A stretch of DNA of 64,000 nucleotides from Paraburkholderia sp. HP33-1 (GCF_021390595.1 NZ_JAJEJR010000001.1:2356001-2420000), one strand, 5' to 3'; positions 9,236 to 17,574 are shown, numbered from the stretch's first letter. A program made the numbers and translations. Notes: generated by a model from the letters alone, not told the origin.

Positions 9236-10801
9236 TCAACGCGCGGCGGCCGTGCCCTGCAGGCGAAACACGTTGACGACGTCGCGCAGCATCTGCGCCT
9301 GCTCCTGCATCGACTGCGCGGCGGCCGCCGCCTGCTCGACCATCGCCGCGTTCTGCTGGGTGGTTTCGTCCATCTGCGCGATCGCGAGATTGACCTGCTC
9401 GATGCCGCGGCTCTGCTCGTCGGACGCGGCGGAAATCTCGCTGATGATGTCCGTCACGCGCTTCACTGCATCGACGAGCGACGCCATCGTGCCGCCCGCC
9501 TTCTCGACGAGCGCCTGGCCGTCACCGACGCGCTCGACCGAATCCTCGATCAGCGTCTTGATCTCCTTGGCCGCGTCGGCGCTGCGGCGCGCGAGATTGC
9601 GCACCTCGCCCGCGACGACCGCGAAGCCACGGCCCTCTTCGCCGGCGCGCGCCGCTTCGACGGCCGCGTTCAGCGCGAGGATGTTGGTCTGGAACGCGAT
9701 GCTTTCGATCACGCCGATGATATCGACCACCCGCGCCGAGCTCGCCGCGATGCTCTGCATGTTCGCGACGACGTGCTGCACGGCCTCGCCGCCCTCGCCC
9801 GCGAGCTGCGAAGCGGAGCGCGCCATGCGGTTGGCCTGCAGCGCGTTGTCGGCGTTCTGTTTGACGGTCGCCGTCAGCTGCTCCATGCTCGCGGCGGTTT
9901 CGCCGAGCGACGAGGCCTGCTCTTCGGTGCGCGCCGACAGATCGAGATTGCCCGCGGCGATTTCTTCGGCCGCGACCGTGATCGTTTCGGTGCCGCCGCG
10001 AATCCGCCGGATCGCGTCGGCGAGCCGGCTCTGCATGCGCTGCATCGCGAACAGCATGCTCTGCTGATCGTCGCCGGCGAGTGCGACCGGGCGCGACAGG
10101 TCGCCGTCGGCGATCGTCTCCGCGACGCTCGCCGCATAGGCGGGCTCGCCACCGAGGCTGCGCTTGACGTTGCGGATGATCAGCACGAGCGCGACAGTGC
10201 TGAAGCTGCCGATCACGAGGATCGTCAGCAGATAGCGCAGCAGATCGGCGCGGAACGCCGCGTCGATGTCGTTCACGTAGACGCCCGAGATCAGATACCA
10301 ATCCCACGCCTGAAAGCGCTTGACGAAGCTGATCTTCGGTACGCGCTCATTGTTGCCGGGAACGCGCCCCATGTAATCGACGAAGCCCTGGCCCTGCGCC
10401 TGCGCGACCTTGACCATCTCGACGAACAGCAGCTTGCCGTCGCTGTCCGCGTAGTGCGACACGTCCTTGTTGCGCAGATCGGCGAGCATCGGATGCATGA
10501 TCACGACCGGTGTCGCGGTCGTCACGATCATGTAGCCGCTGCCGGGGTAGCGTATCGCGGACAGCCGCGCCATCGCCTGCTGCTTCGCCTGCTCGGGCGT
10601 CAGCTCGTTATGGTCGGCGCGCTGCTCGTAGTCGGCGACGATGCTGTACGCGCTCTCGACGACGTTTTGCACTGCTGACTTGCGCTCAGCGAGCATCGTC
10701 GCGCGTGACTGCCATGCGGCCCAACCGCCGAGGCCGAGCAAGCCGAGCCACGTAATCAGCAGCGCGAGCCAGAGTTTGGTGTTGAGGCTAAGTCGGTTCA
10801 C
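9236..10801 (-). CDS. Methyl-accepting chemotaxis protein with periplasmic Cache domain
   Basis: Senses an extracytoplasmic ligand and signals through CheW/CheA. The 521-residue protein has TM1 at about residues 10-30 ([16 protein letters not shown]), a periplasmic single-Cache (Cache_2) domain with [16 protein letters not shown] and [16 protein letters not shown]2 at about 190-212, a HAMP segment, then the coiled-coil signalling domain with the hairpin tip [20 protein letters not shown] and [17 protein letters not shown]. No CheR-tethering pentapeptide is visible at the C-terminus (ends QGTAAAR). The start is GTG 10801, preceded by GGAGGA 6 bases upstream; an upstream TTG in frame lacks such a site. 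It is not close to other che genes, so it is a satellite receptor. Cache_2 receptors often bind small organic acids, but the ligand is unknown. Confidence 0.93.
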   Translation of the reverse strand: MNRLSLNTKLWLALLITWLGLLGLGGWAAWQSRATMLAERKSAVQNVVESAYSIVADYEQRADHNELTPEQAKQQAMARLSAIRYPGSGYMIVTTATPVVIMHPMLADLRNKDVSHYADSDGKLLFVEMVKVAQAQGQGFVDYMGRVPGNNERVPKISFVKRFQAWDWYLISGVYVNDIDAAFRADLLRYLLTILVIGSFSTVALVLIIRNVKRSLGGEPAYAASVAETIADGDLSRPVALAGDDQQSMLFAMQRMQSRLADAIRRIRGGTETITVAAEEIAAGNLDLSARTEEQASSLGETAASMEQLTATVKQNADNALQANRMARSASQLAGEGGEAVQHVVANMQSIAASSARVVDIIGVIESIAFQTNILALNAAVEAARAGEEGRGFAVVAGEVRNLARRSADAAKEIKTLIEDSVERVGDGQALVEKAGGTMASLVDAVKRVTDIISEISAASDEQSRGIEQVNLAIAQMDETTQQNAAMVEQAAAAAQSMQEQAQMLRDVVNVFRLQGTAAAR

Positions 10802-10949
10802 GCAGGTTCCTCCATCGCGGTGCGTCAAGCAGTTCTAATGGATTAACGGCGCCGCGCGCGATTTCCTGAGTCGGGAAACGCCTGAAGGATGGGCGAATCT
10901 ACGAGAACACGTTGGGGGTGGCGTTCGACTGATCCGCGGGAGGCGCGAA

Positions 10950-10987
10950 AAGAAAAAAGGGTTACAGGCGCGAGGTCTGTAACCCTT
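10950..10987 (-). terminator. Rho-independent terminator of tRNA-Arg
   Basis: On the minus strand AGGGTTACAG pairs with CTGTAACCCT around a nine-base loop and is followed by a run of T. It lies about 10 bases downstream of the tRNA-Arg gene. Confidence 0.88.
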
Positions 10988-10996
10988 CGATGATGC

Positions 10997-11073
10997 TGGT
11001 ACGGCAGGAGGGGCTCGAACCCCCGACCCTCGGCTTAGAAGGCCGATGCTCTATCCAGCTGAGCTACTGCCGT
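10997..11073 (-). tRNA. tRNA-Arg (anticodon TCT)
   Basis: A 77-base cloverleaf read on the minus strand. It begins ACGGCAGTAGCTCAG, has the anticodon loop CTTCTAA inside a TCGGC/GCCGA stem (anticodon TCT), the T arm GGGTTCGAGCCC region, and ends with an encoded CCA. A T-rich terminator follows. Confidence 0.97.
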
Positions 11074-11168
11074 ATGGATCGACATCTGCATGAAACCGGC
11101 GCTCGCAGCGAGCCGTCCGACTTCCCGCAAACTAAAATTCTAACTGACCTGCAACCAACCGGGCCCGG

Positions 11169-11174
11169 ATTATA
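11169..11174 (-). promoter_or_regulatory. Candidate -10 element for tRNA-Arg
   Basis: A perfect TATAAT on the minus strand about 95 bases upstream of the mature tRNA 5' end, just past the uppP stop codon. The matching -35 is poor (TCTGAG at 17 bases), so the assignment is tentative. Confidence 0.35.
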
Positions 11175-11192
11175 ACCGATCGCCCGGCGCGC

Positions 11193-12023
11193 TCAGACCG
11201 GCTGCGGATGCAGCATGAACCAGCCGAGGAACAGTATCCCCGCGATCGCGCAGTACACGCCGAACGACGCGAGACGTCCGCGGCCTTCGAAATAGCGCAT
11301 CAGGAAACGCACGCTCAGGTACGCGGCGATCGCTGTCAACACGCCGCCGAGCACCGCGTCGGCCAGCTGGCCCGGCGCATGCAGCAGCTTCGGCAGTTCG
11401 AGCACGCCAGCCGCGAAAATGATCGGCGTGCCGAGCAGGAACGAAAACTCGGCGGCTTTCTCGGTGGTGAGGCCGGCCGCATTGCCGGCGATCATCGTCA
11501 GGCCGCTGCGCGAGAAGCCCGGAATCAGCGCGCCGATCTGCGCGAGGCCAACGAAGAACGCCTGGCGAAACGTCAGCTTCTCAGGAGGCTGATGCGTGCG
11601 CGCGCGTTGCAGACGATCGCCGAACCACAGCAGCACGCCATTGACGATCAATGCGATCGCGACGATCCGCAGATCATGAAAAAGCGCCTCGAGGCGTTTT
11701 TCGAGCACGAGGCCGACGAGACCCGCCGGAATCGTACCGATGATCAGCGCCCACATCATATGACCGTCGTCGTTGCGGCGGCCGCCTAGCGACGCGAAGA
11801 AACCGCGCACCAGCGCAACCCAGCGCGAGCGGAAGTACCACAGCAACGCTAACGCGGTGCCAAGATGCAATGCGACGAGGAACGGGAGCAATTGCGGCGC
11901 ATGCTTATCGATATGCATGCCGAACACCGCCGGCACGAGCAACGTGTGGCCGAGGCTGCTCACTGGAAACAGTTCGGTAACGCCTTGCAGCACGCTCAGA
12001 AAAATCAGAAACGACAGGTTCAC
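11193..12023 (-). CDS. uppP: Undecaprenyl-diphosphatase (UppP/BacA)
   Basis: Dephosphorylates undecaprenyl pyrophosphate to recycle the lipid carrier for peptidoglycan and other envelope polymers; integral inner-membrane protein. The 276-residue product begins [20 protein letters not shown] followed by VSSLGHTLL, containing the catalytic (Q/E)GxTE-type and PxSSxGH motifs. A second conserved block, [18 protein letters not shown], holds the PGxSRSG motif. Several hydrophobic helices span the protein. The GTG at 12023 is chosen because AAGGAC sits 6 bases upstream and the length matches E. coli UppP (273); an upstream start at 12068 would add a non-conserved MRRVVPRHF leader. Confidence 0.95.
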   Translation of the reverse strand: MNLSFLIFLSVLQGVTELFPVSSLGHTLLVPAVFGMHIDKHAPQLLPFLVALHLGTALALLWYFRSRWVALVRGFFASLGGRRNDDGHMMWALIIGTIPAGLVGLVLEKRLEALFHDLRIVAIALIVNGVLLWFGDRLQRARTHQPPEKLTFRQAFFVGLAQIGALIPGFSRSGLTMIAGNAAGLTTEKAAEFSFLLGTPIIFAAGVLELPKLLHAPGQLADAVLGGVLTAIAAYLSVRFLMRYFEGRGRLASFGVYCAIAGILFLGWFMLHPQPV

Positions 12024-12269
12024 GCGGCGGTCCTTGTAAGGAAAGTGTCGGGGAACTACGCGCCGCACAAAAAGGAAGCCGGCGCGTCAAAAGCGCACCG
12101 ATTATGCCTGGCTGCACAGTCAGCGCCAAGCGGTTAGACCACATTCGGGGAAATATTGACGCGCTGCGTCACAACTCGACACCGTTGTTACGCGAGAGCA
12201 AGGAAGTAGGCTGCGCGCAAGAGCGCAGCGGGATGTATTGCGAATAGTGACGAACGACCGGCGGCGGAA

Positions 12270-12356
12270 TCAGCGTTTGAGCGAGTGGAAGAAGTAGTAC
12301 GTGCTGGCCGTGAAAATACCGAACAAGCCTACCGCCATTGCCATTGCGAGATCCAT
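12270..12356 (-). CDS. 28-residue single-helix membrane microprotein
   Basis: An unlisted small ORF. The product starts MDLAMAMAVGLFGIFTAS, continues TYYFFHSLKR and stops: a hydrophobic helix of about 20 residues followed by a short positive tail, as in small bitopic inner-membrane proteins. The start codon has a near-perfect Shine-Dalgarno, AGGAGG with ATC before ATG. A GC-rich hairpin (GCTGCGC/GCGCAGC, 12210-12229) lies 41 bases downstream of the stop. It stands alone between uppP and the aldose-epimerase gene. I do not recognise it as KdpF, CydX or AcrZ. The translation signal and the amphipathic layout are seen; function is unknown. Confidence 0.65.
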   Translation of the reverse strand: MDLAMAMAVGLFGIFTASTYYFFHSLKR

Positions 12357-12561
12357 GATGCCTCCTGAGCCGATTCGCCCGGCAGTAGGATTGACCGGAC
12401 GCTCACGCAGATTATCGGTAGCATTCGTACTTTTACGACACCCGCAATTTCCCGGGAAGGGTTTCCCCGTAACGCAAAGCAGCGCAAAATCGCGGTTTCA
12501 CCGCGTGCGACGCGCGTGCGCTTTGCGCGACCCTCAACCTTTATCTGGCTACCTATTGACC

Positions 12562-13470
12562 ATGCCACTCTCCCCGGAACAGGACATTCTCGAGATCGCC
12601 CAGGACGCTTCCGTGCTCCGCTTTTCGCCGCAAGCAGGTGGCCGCCTGCTGTCGTGGACGATCGACGGCGAAGAGGTGATCCACTGGCCCGAGCACGCCG
12701 ACTGGAGCGTGCCCGCGCGGATTCGCGGTGGCAATCCGCTCCTGTTTCCGTTTCTCGGCCGTCATCGCGTCGACGGCAAGATCGGCTATTGGCGTGACGC
12801 GCAGGGCACCGTGCGCGAACTGCCGATGCACGGCTTCGCGCGCGACCTGCCGTTCGAGCCCCACGCCGACGTGCATGGCGCCGGCCTGCGCATGGTCCTG
12901 ACCGACAGCGAAGCGACCCGCGGTTGTTATCCGTTCAGCTTCCGCTTCGAGGCTGCCTACGAACTCGTCGATCCGCGCACGCTCGACGTGACGCTCACTA
13001 CCACCAATACCGGCCACACGCGTCTGCCCTACTACGCCGGCCATCATTTCTACTTCACGCTGCCGCATACGCAGCGTGGCGAGACCACGCTCGAGCTGCC
13101 GCGCACCGAGCGGTGTCGTCAGCTCGACGACGGCTCGATCAGCGCCGCCGAGCCGGGCGAAGCGAGCTACACGCTCGACGAAGACCGCATCTACGACCGC
13201 TTCCATTGCCTGACCGGTACGCCCGATCGACCGGTGCGGGTCGAGGCTCCCGGCATCAAACGTGTGATCACGATCGATCTGCAGCGACCGGGCTCGATAC
13301 CTTGGTACGCGGTGACGACGTGGACCGAGACGCCGCAGTCGGACTTTTATTGTGTGGAGCCGTGGCTCGGACTGCCCGATGCGATCCATAACGGCCGAGG
13401 TTTGCGCTGGCTCGAACCTGGACAGACCGAAACGGCGGCACTGCGCATTACCGTCGAGAAAACCGGCTAA
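12562..13470 (+). CDS. Aldose 1-epimerase family protein
   Basis: Predicted mutarotase-fold sugar-binding or epimerising enzyme in the cytoplasm. The 302-residue protein has ASVLRFSPQAGGRLLSWTID at the N-terminus, the conserved GGNPLLFPF and MHGFARDLPFE blocks with the catalytic-type His, a second His block YYAGHHFYFTLP, and WYCVEPW-like DFYCVEPWLGLPDAI near the end (acidic catalytic region). The ATG at 12562 begins MPLSPEQDILEI; the frame is open further upstream but that sequence overlaps the microprotein region in antisense and is not conserved in character. The actual sugar substrate is not clear; glucose-6-phosphate epimerase-type activity is also possible. Confidence 0.85.
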   Translation: MPLSPEQDILEIAQDASVLRFSPQAGGRLLSWTIDGEEVIHWPEHADWSVPARIRGGNPLLFPFLGRHRVDGKIGYWRDAQGTVRELPMHGFARDLPFEPHADVHGAGLRMVLTDSEATRGCYPFSFRFEAAYELVDPRTLDVTLTTTNTGHTRLPYYAGHHFYFTLPHTQRGETTLELPRTERCRQLDDGSISAAEPGEASYTLDEDRIYDRFHCLTGTPDRPVRVEAPGIKRVITIDLQRPGSIPWYAVTTWTETPQSDFYCVEPWLGLPDAIHNGRGLRWLEPGQTETAALRITVEKTG

Positions 13471-13623
13471 AAGGCCGCGGGGGTCAAGGCGCCGGATGGG
13501 GCCGCCGCCCGCGCCCTCACCCCGCTCGGCGGGGGCCGCAACACAAAACCGTTAGAATCAAACGCTTTGTCAGTCTGTGCCGCGTGATCGGGATCGGCGC
13601 GCGGCCACGCTTTGCGAGGTCCA

Positions 13624-14349
13624 ATGCTGGAAACAACGAGAATCAAGCAACTCGGCTGCGCGGCATGGCTAGCGCTGCTCGCCGCGTGCGGGTCGGCGCC
13701 GGTGGGGCCGGGCTACTACCGGGTCGAACGGGGCGATACGCTGTCGAAAATTGCGCGCAGCAATCGGCAATCGGTGCAGAACGTTGCGCGCTGGAACAAC
13801 CTGACCAATCCCGACAGCATCGAGGTCGGCCAGGTGCTGCGCGTCGTGCCTCCAGGGGGCGCGGCGTCGGCAAGCGGCGTGATCCGCAGTGGTGGTGGCA
13901 ACACGAGCGCGTCGAGCGCGTCGAGCGCGTCGACCGCGCCGCGTCCGGCGCCGGCGGACACTGCGCCGGCCACCGCGCCTGCGCCGATCTCGCTGGTCTG
14001 GCCGGCCGACGGCACCGTGTTCCGCCGCTTCGACGGCGCCAACTCGAAGGGCATCGATATTTCCGCGGCAGCCGGCACGCCTATTATCGCGGCGGCACCG
14101 GGTACCGTCGTGTATGCGGGTAACGGCCTGCGCGGCTACGGCAATCTGCTGATCCTCAAGCACAACGCCGACTACCTGACCGCCTACGCGCATAACCGCG
14201 CGCTGTTCGTGAAGGAAGGCGAATCGGTCCAGCGCGGCCAGAAAATCGCAGAAATGGGCGACACCGATACCGATCGCGTGATGCTGCATTTCGAGCTGCG
14301 CTACCAGGGACGCTCGATCGATCCGTCGAAGGAGCTGCCGCCACGCTAG
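13624..14349 (+). CDS. nlpD: LysM-M23 lipoprotein, NlpD-like amidase activator
   Basis: A 241-residue lipoprotein of the NlpD/EnvC type, which activates peptidoglycan amidases during cell separation. The lipobox LLAAC puts the acylated Cys at residue 22. A LysM domain follows (YYRVERGDTLSKIARSN, about 31-77), then a Ser/Ala/Pro-rich linker (about 80-130) and an M23 fold with SKGIDISAAAGTPIIAAAPG, LRGYGNLLILKHNADYLTAY and LHFELRYQGRSIDP. The first zinc ligand His of the HxxxD motif is Ser here, as in the catalytically inactive NlpD group. The ATG at 13624 has GAGGT upstream. It is not next to surE/rpoS, so it may be a second NlpD paralogue. Confidence 0.85.
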   Translation: MLETTRIKQLGCAAWLALLAACGSAPVGPGYYRVERGDTLSKIARSNRQSVQNVARWNNLTNPDSIEVGQVLRVVPPGGAASASGVIRSGGGNTSASSASSASTAPRPAPADTAPATAPAPISLVWPADGTVFRRFDGANSKGIDISAAAGTPIIAAAPGTVVYAGNGLRGYGNLLILKHNADYLTAYAHNRALFVKEGESVQRGQKIAEMGDTDTDRVMLHFELRYQGRSIDPSKELPPR

Positions 14350-14396
14350 GCGGCGCAGGAGCGGGAACCCACCGGGTTATAAGCGCTCAATTCGAA

Positions 14397-14421
14397 GCGG
14401 CGTGGCTGCGCGCCACGCCGC
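14397..14421 (+). other. Perfect 10-bp stem-loop upstream of small lipoprotein gene
   Basis: GCGGCGTGGC pairs exactly with GCCACGCCGC around the loop TGCGC. No T-tract follows directly. It lies between nlpD and the lipoprotein at 14447 and could be the nlpD terminator or a leader structure of the next gene. Confidence 0.5.
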
Positions 14422-14446
14422 TGCCGTTATTTGCAAGGAATCTGAA

Positions 14447-14773
14447 ATGAAAAGCCCATTGGCGCGCGTCGCGACGGCTGCAACGATCTGTCTTGGCCTC
14501 CTGACGCTCGGCAGCCTCGGCGGCTGCTCGACCACGACCACGATGACCTATCTTCCGAGCGGCGACACCGGTTTCGCAATCAACTGCAGCGGCAGCGACG
14601 CCAGCACGAGTTGGGCCGAATGCTACAAGCGCGCGGGCGAGGCCTGCGGCAACTACGGGTACGACGTGGTATCGAAAGACGTCGACAACGGTGCGACGTC
14701 GGGCGGCACGATCGGTGGGATTTTCGGCGCGAATGTGAAAAACCGCTCGATGGTGATTCGCTGCAAGCAGTAA
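14447..14773 (+). CDS. Small cysteine-containing lipoprotein
   Basis: A 108-residue lipoprotein precursor. The signal sequence ends in LGSLGGC, placing the lipidated Cys at residue 27. The mature part has CSGSDASTSWAECYKRAGEA followed by CGNYGYDVVSKD, a C...C...C pattern ending in a GYDV segment that recurs in uncharacterised proteobacterial lipoproteins (inference), a Gly-rich stretch GGTIGGIFG and a C-terminal VIRCKQ. ATG 14447 has AAGGAA 6 bases upstream. It follows nlpD in the same direction with about 100 bases and a strong hairpin between, so it may have its own promoter. Function unknown. Confidence 0.8.
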   Translation: MKSPLARVATAATICLGLLTLGSLGGCSTTTTMTYLPSGDTGFAINCSGSDASTSWAECYKRAGEACGNYGYDVVSKDVDNGATSGGTIGGIFGANVKNRSMVIRCKQ

Positions 14774-14804
14774 TGACGGCAGCGCCGCCGACTAGTGACA
14801 CCGA

Positions 14805-14912
14805 TTAGCGGCGCCGCCAGCGCCCCGAGCGCGGATCGATGCCCGCGGCGAAGCGCAGCAGCAACGCGAGCGCGATCACCCACGCGCCGACAAAGATGAT
14901 CACCCAGGTCAT
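14805..14912 (-). CDS. 35-residue single-helix membrane protein
   Basis: The product begins MTWVIIFVGAWVIALALLLR and ends with the basic tail FAAGIDPRSGRWRRR: one transmembrane helix and a positively charged cytoplasmic end. The start ATG 14912 has GAGG 4 bases upstream. The frame is open upstream to 14996, but that part is not hydrophobic and lacks a better start. It lies convergent to the lipoprotein gene at 14447. Reasonable as a real small protein but unsupported by homology. Confidence 0.5.
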   Translation of the reverse strand: MTWVIIFVGAWVIALALLLRFAAGIDPRSGRWRRR

Positions 14913-15011
14913 GAGCCTCGCCCCGAAAAGATAATCCGGCGTCGTCTGCCGCGTATATGAATTCGCGGTGCACACCGCTGCGGCAGGTCTAAACATCCAC
15001 GCAAGTCCATT

Positions 15012-15039
15012 AAAAAAAAGCCCGGCACGAAGCCGGGCT
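15012..15039 (-). terminator. Orphan Rho-independent terminator
   Basis: On the minus strand AGCCCGGC (loop TTCGT) GCCGGGCT is followed by eight T. No minus-strand protein gene of ordinary size lies upstream of it; the nearest genes on the right (15748 onward) are on the plus strand. It therefore most likely ends a small RNA or small-ORF transcript. Confidence 0.88.
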
Positions 15040-15106
15040 AACGGGGGTTCGGCGCATATCGGTAAAGGACCGGTTCACCATGCGCCAGAACGAAATGTAA
15101 CAACCC
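15012..15106 (-). ncRNA. Candidate structured small RNA
   Basis: A predicted transcript of about 95 bases ending at the orphan terminator. Upstream on the minus strand are TTGCAA (15138-15133) and TGTAAA (15115-15110), separated by 17 bases, a plausible sigma-70 promoter with a start near 15104-15106. The body folds on paper: GGGTT at the 5' end pairs with AACCC, enclosing GGCGCAT/ATGCGCC, which encloses CGGT/ACCG; the terminator hairpin follows. An unpaired U-rich stretch (TGTTACATTTCGTTCT) lies between the outer and inner stems and could be a target-pairing region. Nested complementarity plus promoter and terminator support an RNA gene; identity and function are unknown. Confidence 0.5.
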
Positions 15107-15747
15107 GCATTTACACGTGCAATCGATTAATCTTGCAATCAATGTTGCACGCCGTACGGATTCCGCAATCCGTGAATTGAAAATGTCGGAATGAGACCGG
15201 CCAAATGCGCCGCCGCCGCAATACTCAATGTGCGAATCCATCCAAACCGGATCGCGCGAACGCCGTATCAGCCAATGTTCCCGGACAATCGGCGGAAAGC
15301 CATCCCAAAACAGCAGATGAAAGACATCTGGCCGATTAACACTAATTCATCCGGCATTAAGGTCGCCTTTGGTTGCGGATATTAACTTGGTGCGGAAACG
15401 CACGTAACGGATCGGTTAGTCCAGACGATGCTTCCGAATAAGTTGAGATATTGCATCACAACAAATTCGCGAACGGCGAAATACGCAAAATCCACAAATC
15501 AACCGACAAACCTGAAACCGCATTCAAACTCCTTTTCAGTTTTAATAAATCGGACGATTAATGGCGGCGGTTAAGTGCGGCACCGCTGGCGAGCCGCCGT
15601 CATTGAATCCGCCGGCGTCCAAGTTCAGAATCCGACTCAGCCCGGTTTGGCGCGAAAGACCGCGCACCGCGTTGCGCAAGGTCGCCGCGCGGCCCGCCGG
15701 CCCGCGACTTTGGTTTATAGTGACGGCCCCGTCCGCCCCCGCTTACG
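15107..15747. other. AT-richer intergenic tract, 640 bases
   Basis: This stretch is visibly less GC-rich than its surroundings. It contains the predicted promoter of the small-RNA candidate, a weak Cys-rich small ORF at 15416-15523 on the minus strand (listed separately), and the upstream region of the DUF2288 gene. A 67-codon minus-strand ORF (15038-15241) overlaps the RNA candidate and lacks a good ribosome site. Nothing else with coding character was found. Confidence 0.5.
15416..15523 (-). CDS. Possible 35-residue Cys-rich small protein
   Basis: The ORF reads MRFQVCRLICGFCVFRRSRI, then CCDAISQLIRKHRLD, with five cysteines and several Arg. The ATG is preceded by AAGGAG with a 5-base spacer, a good Shine-Dalgarno in an AT-rich setting. 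Codon use is not like neighbouring genes (few G/C third positions), so it may be chance or recently acquired. No recognisable family. Low confidence. Confidence 0.25.
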   Translation of the reverse strand: MRFQVCRLICGFCVFRRSRICCDAISQLIRKHRLD

Positions 15748-16056
15748 ATGACTTCCAACGACGCCTCCCAGAGCCCCCTCTACGCGAAGCTGCTCGGCGA
15801 AACCGCCAAGATCGGCTGGAGCGAACTCGAACGTTTCTTTGCGCGCGGCATGCTGCTGCGCGTCGCGCGCGACCTCGATCTGGTGAGCGTCGCCGAAGCG
15901 ATCGCCAGCGACAACACCACCCAGGTCGCGCAATGGCTGTCCGCCGGCCTCATCGAGCGCGTGCAGTCGGAGACGGCCGCCGATTTCGCCGCGCGCGACC
16001 CCGACCTGTGGGCGGTCGTCGTCTCGCCGTGGGTCTGCGTGCAGGAGCGCTCTTGA
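15748..16056 (+). CDS. DUF2288 family protein
   Basis: A 102-residue cytoplasmic protein. SPLYAKLLGETAKIGWSELE at the N-terminus, FFARGMLLRVARDLDLVSVA and a C-terminal DPDLWAVVVSPWVCVQERS match the DUF2288 family as I know it; function unknown. Its TGA stop overlaps the TTG start of the MATE gene (TTGA), and the last codons carry that gene's AGGAG ribosome site, so the two genes are coupled. Confidence 0.85.
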   Translation: MTSNDASQSPLYAKLLGETAKIGWSELERFFARGMLLRVARDLDLVSVAEAIASDNTTQVAQWLSAGLIERVQSETAADFAARDPDLWAVVVSPWVCVQERS

Positions 16057-17432
16057 GCGACGCCGCGCCCGACGCGGCGAATCCTGAAGCCGCCGCACAC
16101 CCAGCCAGCACGCCCGCGCTGCCGGCGCGCTGGCACCGGCGGGTGCTCGCGCTCGCGTTTCCGATCGTCCTCGCGAACCTGACGCAACCGATCCTCGGCG
16201 CGGTCGATACCGCCGTTGCCGGTCATCTCGACAGCGCGTCGTATCTCGGCGGCGTTGCGCTCGGCGGGCTCTTCTTCAACTTCGTGTTCTGGGGCTTCGG
16301 CTTCCTGCGCATGGGCACGACCGGCCTTGTGGCGCAGGCCCACGGCGCGAGCCAGAGCGACGAGCTACGCAACACCGTCGTGCGCGCGCTGCTGATGGCG
16401 GCCGCGATCGGCACGCTGGTGCTGCTCGTGCAACAACCGCTGATCAACTACGCGCTACGGCTGATCGGCGGCAGCGACGCCGTGCAGCAGCACGCGCAGG
16501 TCTATTGCCACGCGCGCATCTGGGCCGCGCCGCTCGCGCTCGGCAACTACGTGGTACTCGGCTGGCTGCTCGGCACGCAGCGGGTGCGGCTTGCGTTGCT
16601 CTCGCAGGTGTTCATCAACAGCGTGAACATCGTCGCGGTGCTGTTGTACGTGTACGCGTTTCATTGGGGCGTGGCCGGCATCGGCGCGGCCACCGCGACC
16701 GCCGACGCGCTCGGCTTCGTGCTCGGCCTCGCTCTGCTCTGGCACGGCAGGCCGCGCGGCCTGCCCGCGCTGAATCGCGCCGCTTTGTTCGACGCCGCGG
16801 CGCTCAAGCGGCTCGTCGTGCTCAATCGCGACATCTTCGTGCGCACGCTGTGCCTGCTGTCGTCGTTCGGCTGGTTCGCGCATCTTGGCGCGCGGCAAGG
16901 CGACGCGACGCTCGCGGCCAACGCGCTGCTACTGAACTTTCAGACCTTCATGGCGTACGGGCTCGACGGCTTCGCACACGCGGCCGAGGCGCTGGTCGGC
17001 GCGGCAATCGGCGCGCGCGACCGTCACGCGTTCGCGCAGGCGGTCAAGGTAACCGCGCTGTGGTCGGCGCTCGGCGCGATCGGGTTCGCGTGCGTGTACG
17101 GGGGCGCGGGTGCGTGGATTATCGAACAGCTCACCGATCAGGCCGCGGTGCGCGCCGCGGCCGAAACCTATCTGCCGTGGGCGGCGCTGTCGCCGGTGAT
17201 CTCGGTGTGGGGCTTCCTGCTCGACGGCGTGTTTATCGGCGCGACGCGTACGCGCGAGCTGATGCTGGCGATGGTGGCGTCGCTTGCGGTGTTCGTGGTG
17301 GCGTCGTCGGCCTTGCTCGCGTCGTATGGCAATCACGGGCTGTGGGTCGCACTGCTGATCTTCATGGCGACGCGCGGCGTGACGCTCGCGCGTTATTTGC
17401 CAGGGGTGTCGCGGGGGATTGCGGCGGCGTAA
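16053..17432 (+). CDS. MATE family efflux transporter (DinF-like)
   Basis: Multidrug/cation antiporter of the inner membrane, 459 residues with about 12 hydrophobic helices in two homologous halves. Family features include FPIVLANLTQPILGAVDTAV near the N-terminus, FGFLRMGTTGLVAQAHGASQ, and NALLLNFQTFMAYGLDGFAH at the start of the second half, typical of the DinF branch. The TTG at 16053 is chosen because AGGAG lies 7 bases upstream and it overlaps the DUF2288 stop; the frame is open far upstream but inside another gene. Substrate unknown. Confidence 0.9.
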   Translation: MSDAAPDAANPEAAAHPASTPALPARWHRRVLALAFPIVLANLTQPILGAVDTAVAGHLDSASYLGGVALGGLFFNFVFWGFGFLRMGTTGLVAQAHGASQSDELRNTVVRALLMAAAIGTLVLLVQQPLINYALRLIGGSDAVQQHAQVYCHARIWAAPLALGNYVVLGWLLGTQRVRLALLSQVFINSVNIVAVLLYVYAFHWGVAGIGAATATADALGFVLGLALLWHGRPRGLPALNRAALFDAAALKRLVVLNRDIFVRTLCLLSSFGWFAHLGARQGDATLAANALLLNFQTFMAYGLDGFAHAAEALVGAAIGARDRHAFAQAVKVTALWSALGAIGFACVYGGAGAWIIEQLTDQAAVRAAAETYLPWAALSPVISVWGFLLDGVFIGATRTRELMLAMVASLAVFVVASSALLASYGNHGLWVALLIFMATRGVTLARYLPGVSRGIAAA

Positions 17433-17574
17433 TGCGGCACGCTGCGTTTCGTTGGCGGTTCAGCGGGCCACAGGCGGTTACGGCTTGAAACAAGCGCATA
17501 CATATCGCCTGACGCGCTCGCCCTAGAATGATCTCAGCCCGTGCTCTCCGCGCGAACAGTTGGCACGGGTCAGA

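Noticed and set aside
13906..13931. Short tandem repeat GCGTCGA in the NlpD linker
   Set aside because: A brief coding repeat in a Ser/Ala linker; not a CRISPR or mobile repeat.
15038..15241. 67-codon minus-strand ORF ending just before the orphan terminator
   Set aside because: No ribosome site, no recognisable protein character, and it overlaps the better supported RNA structure. Kept only as an alternative explanation for the terminator.
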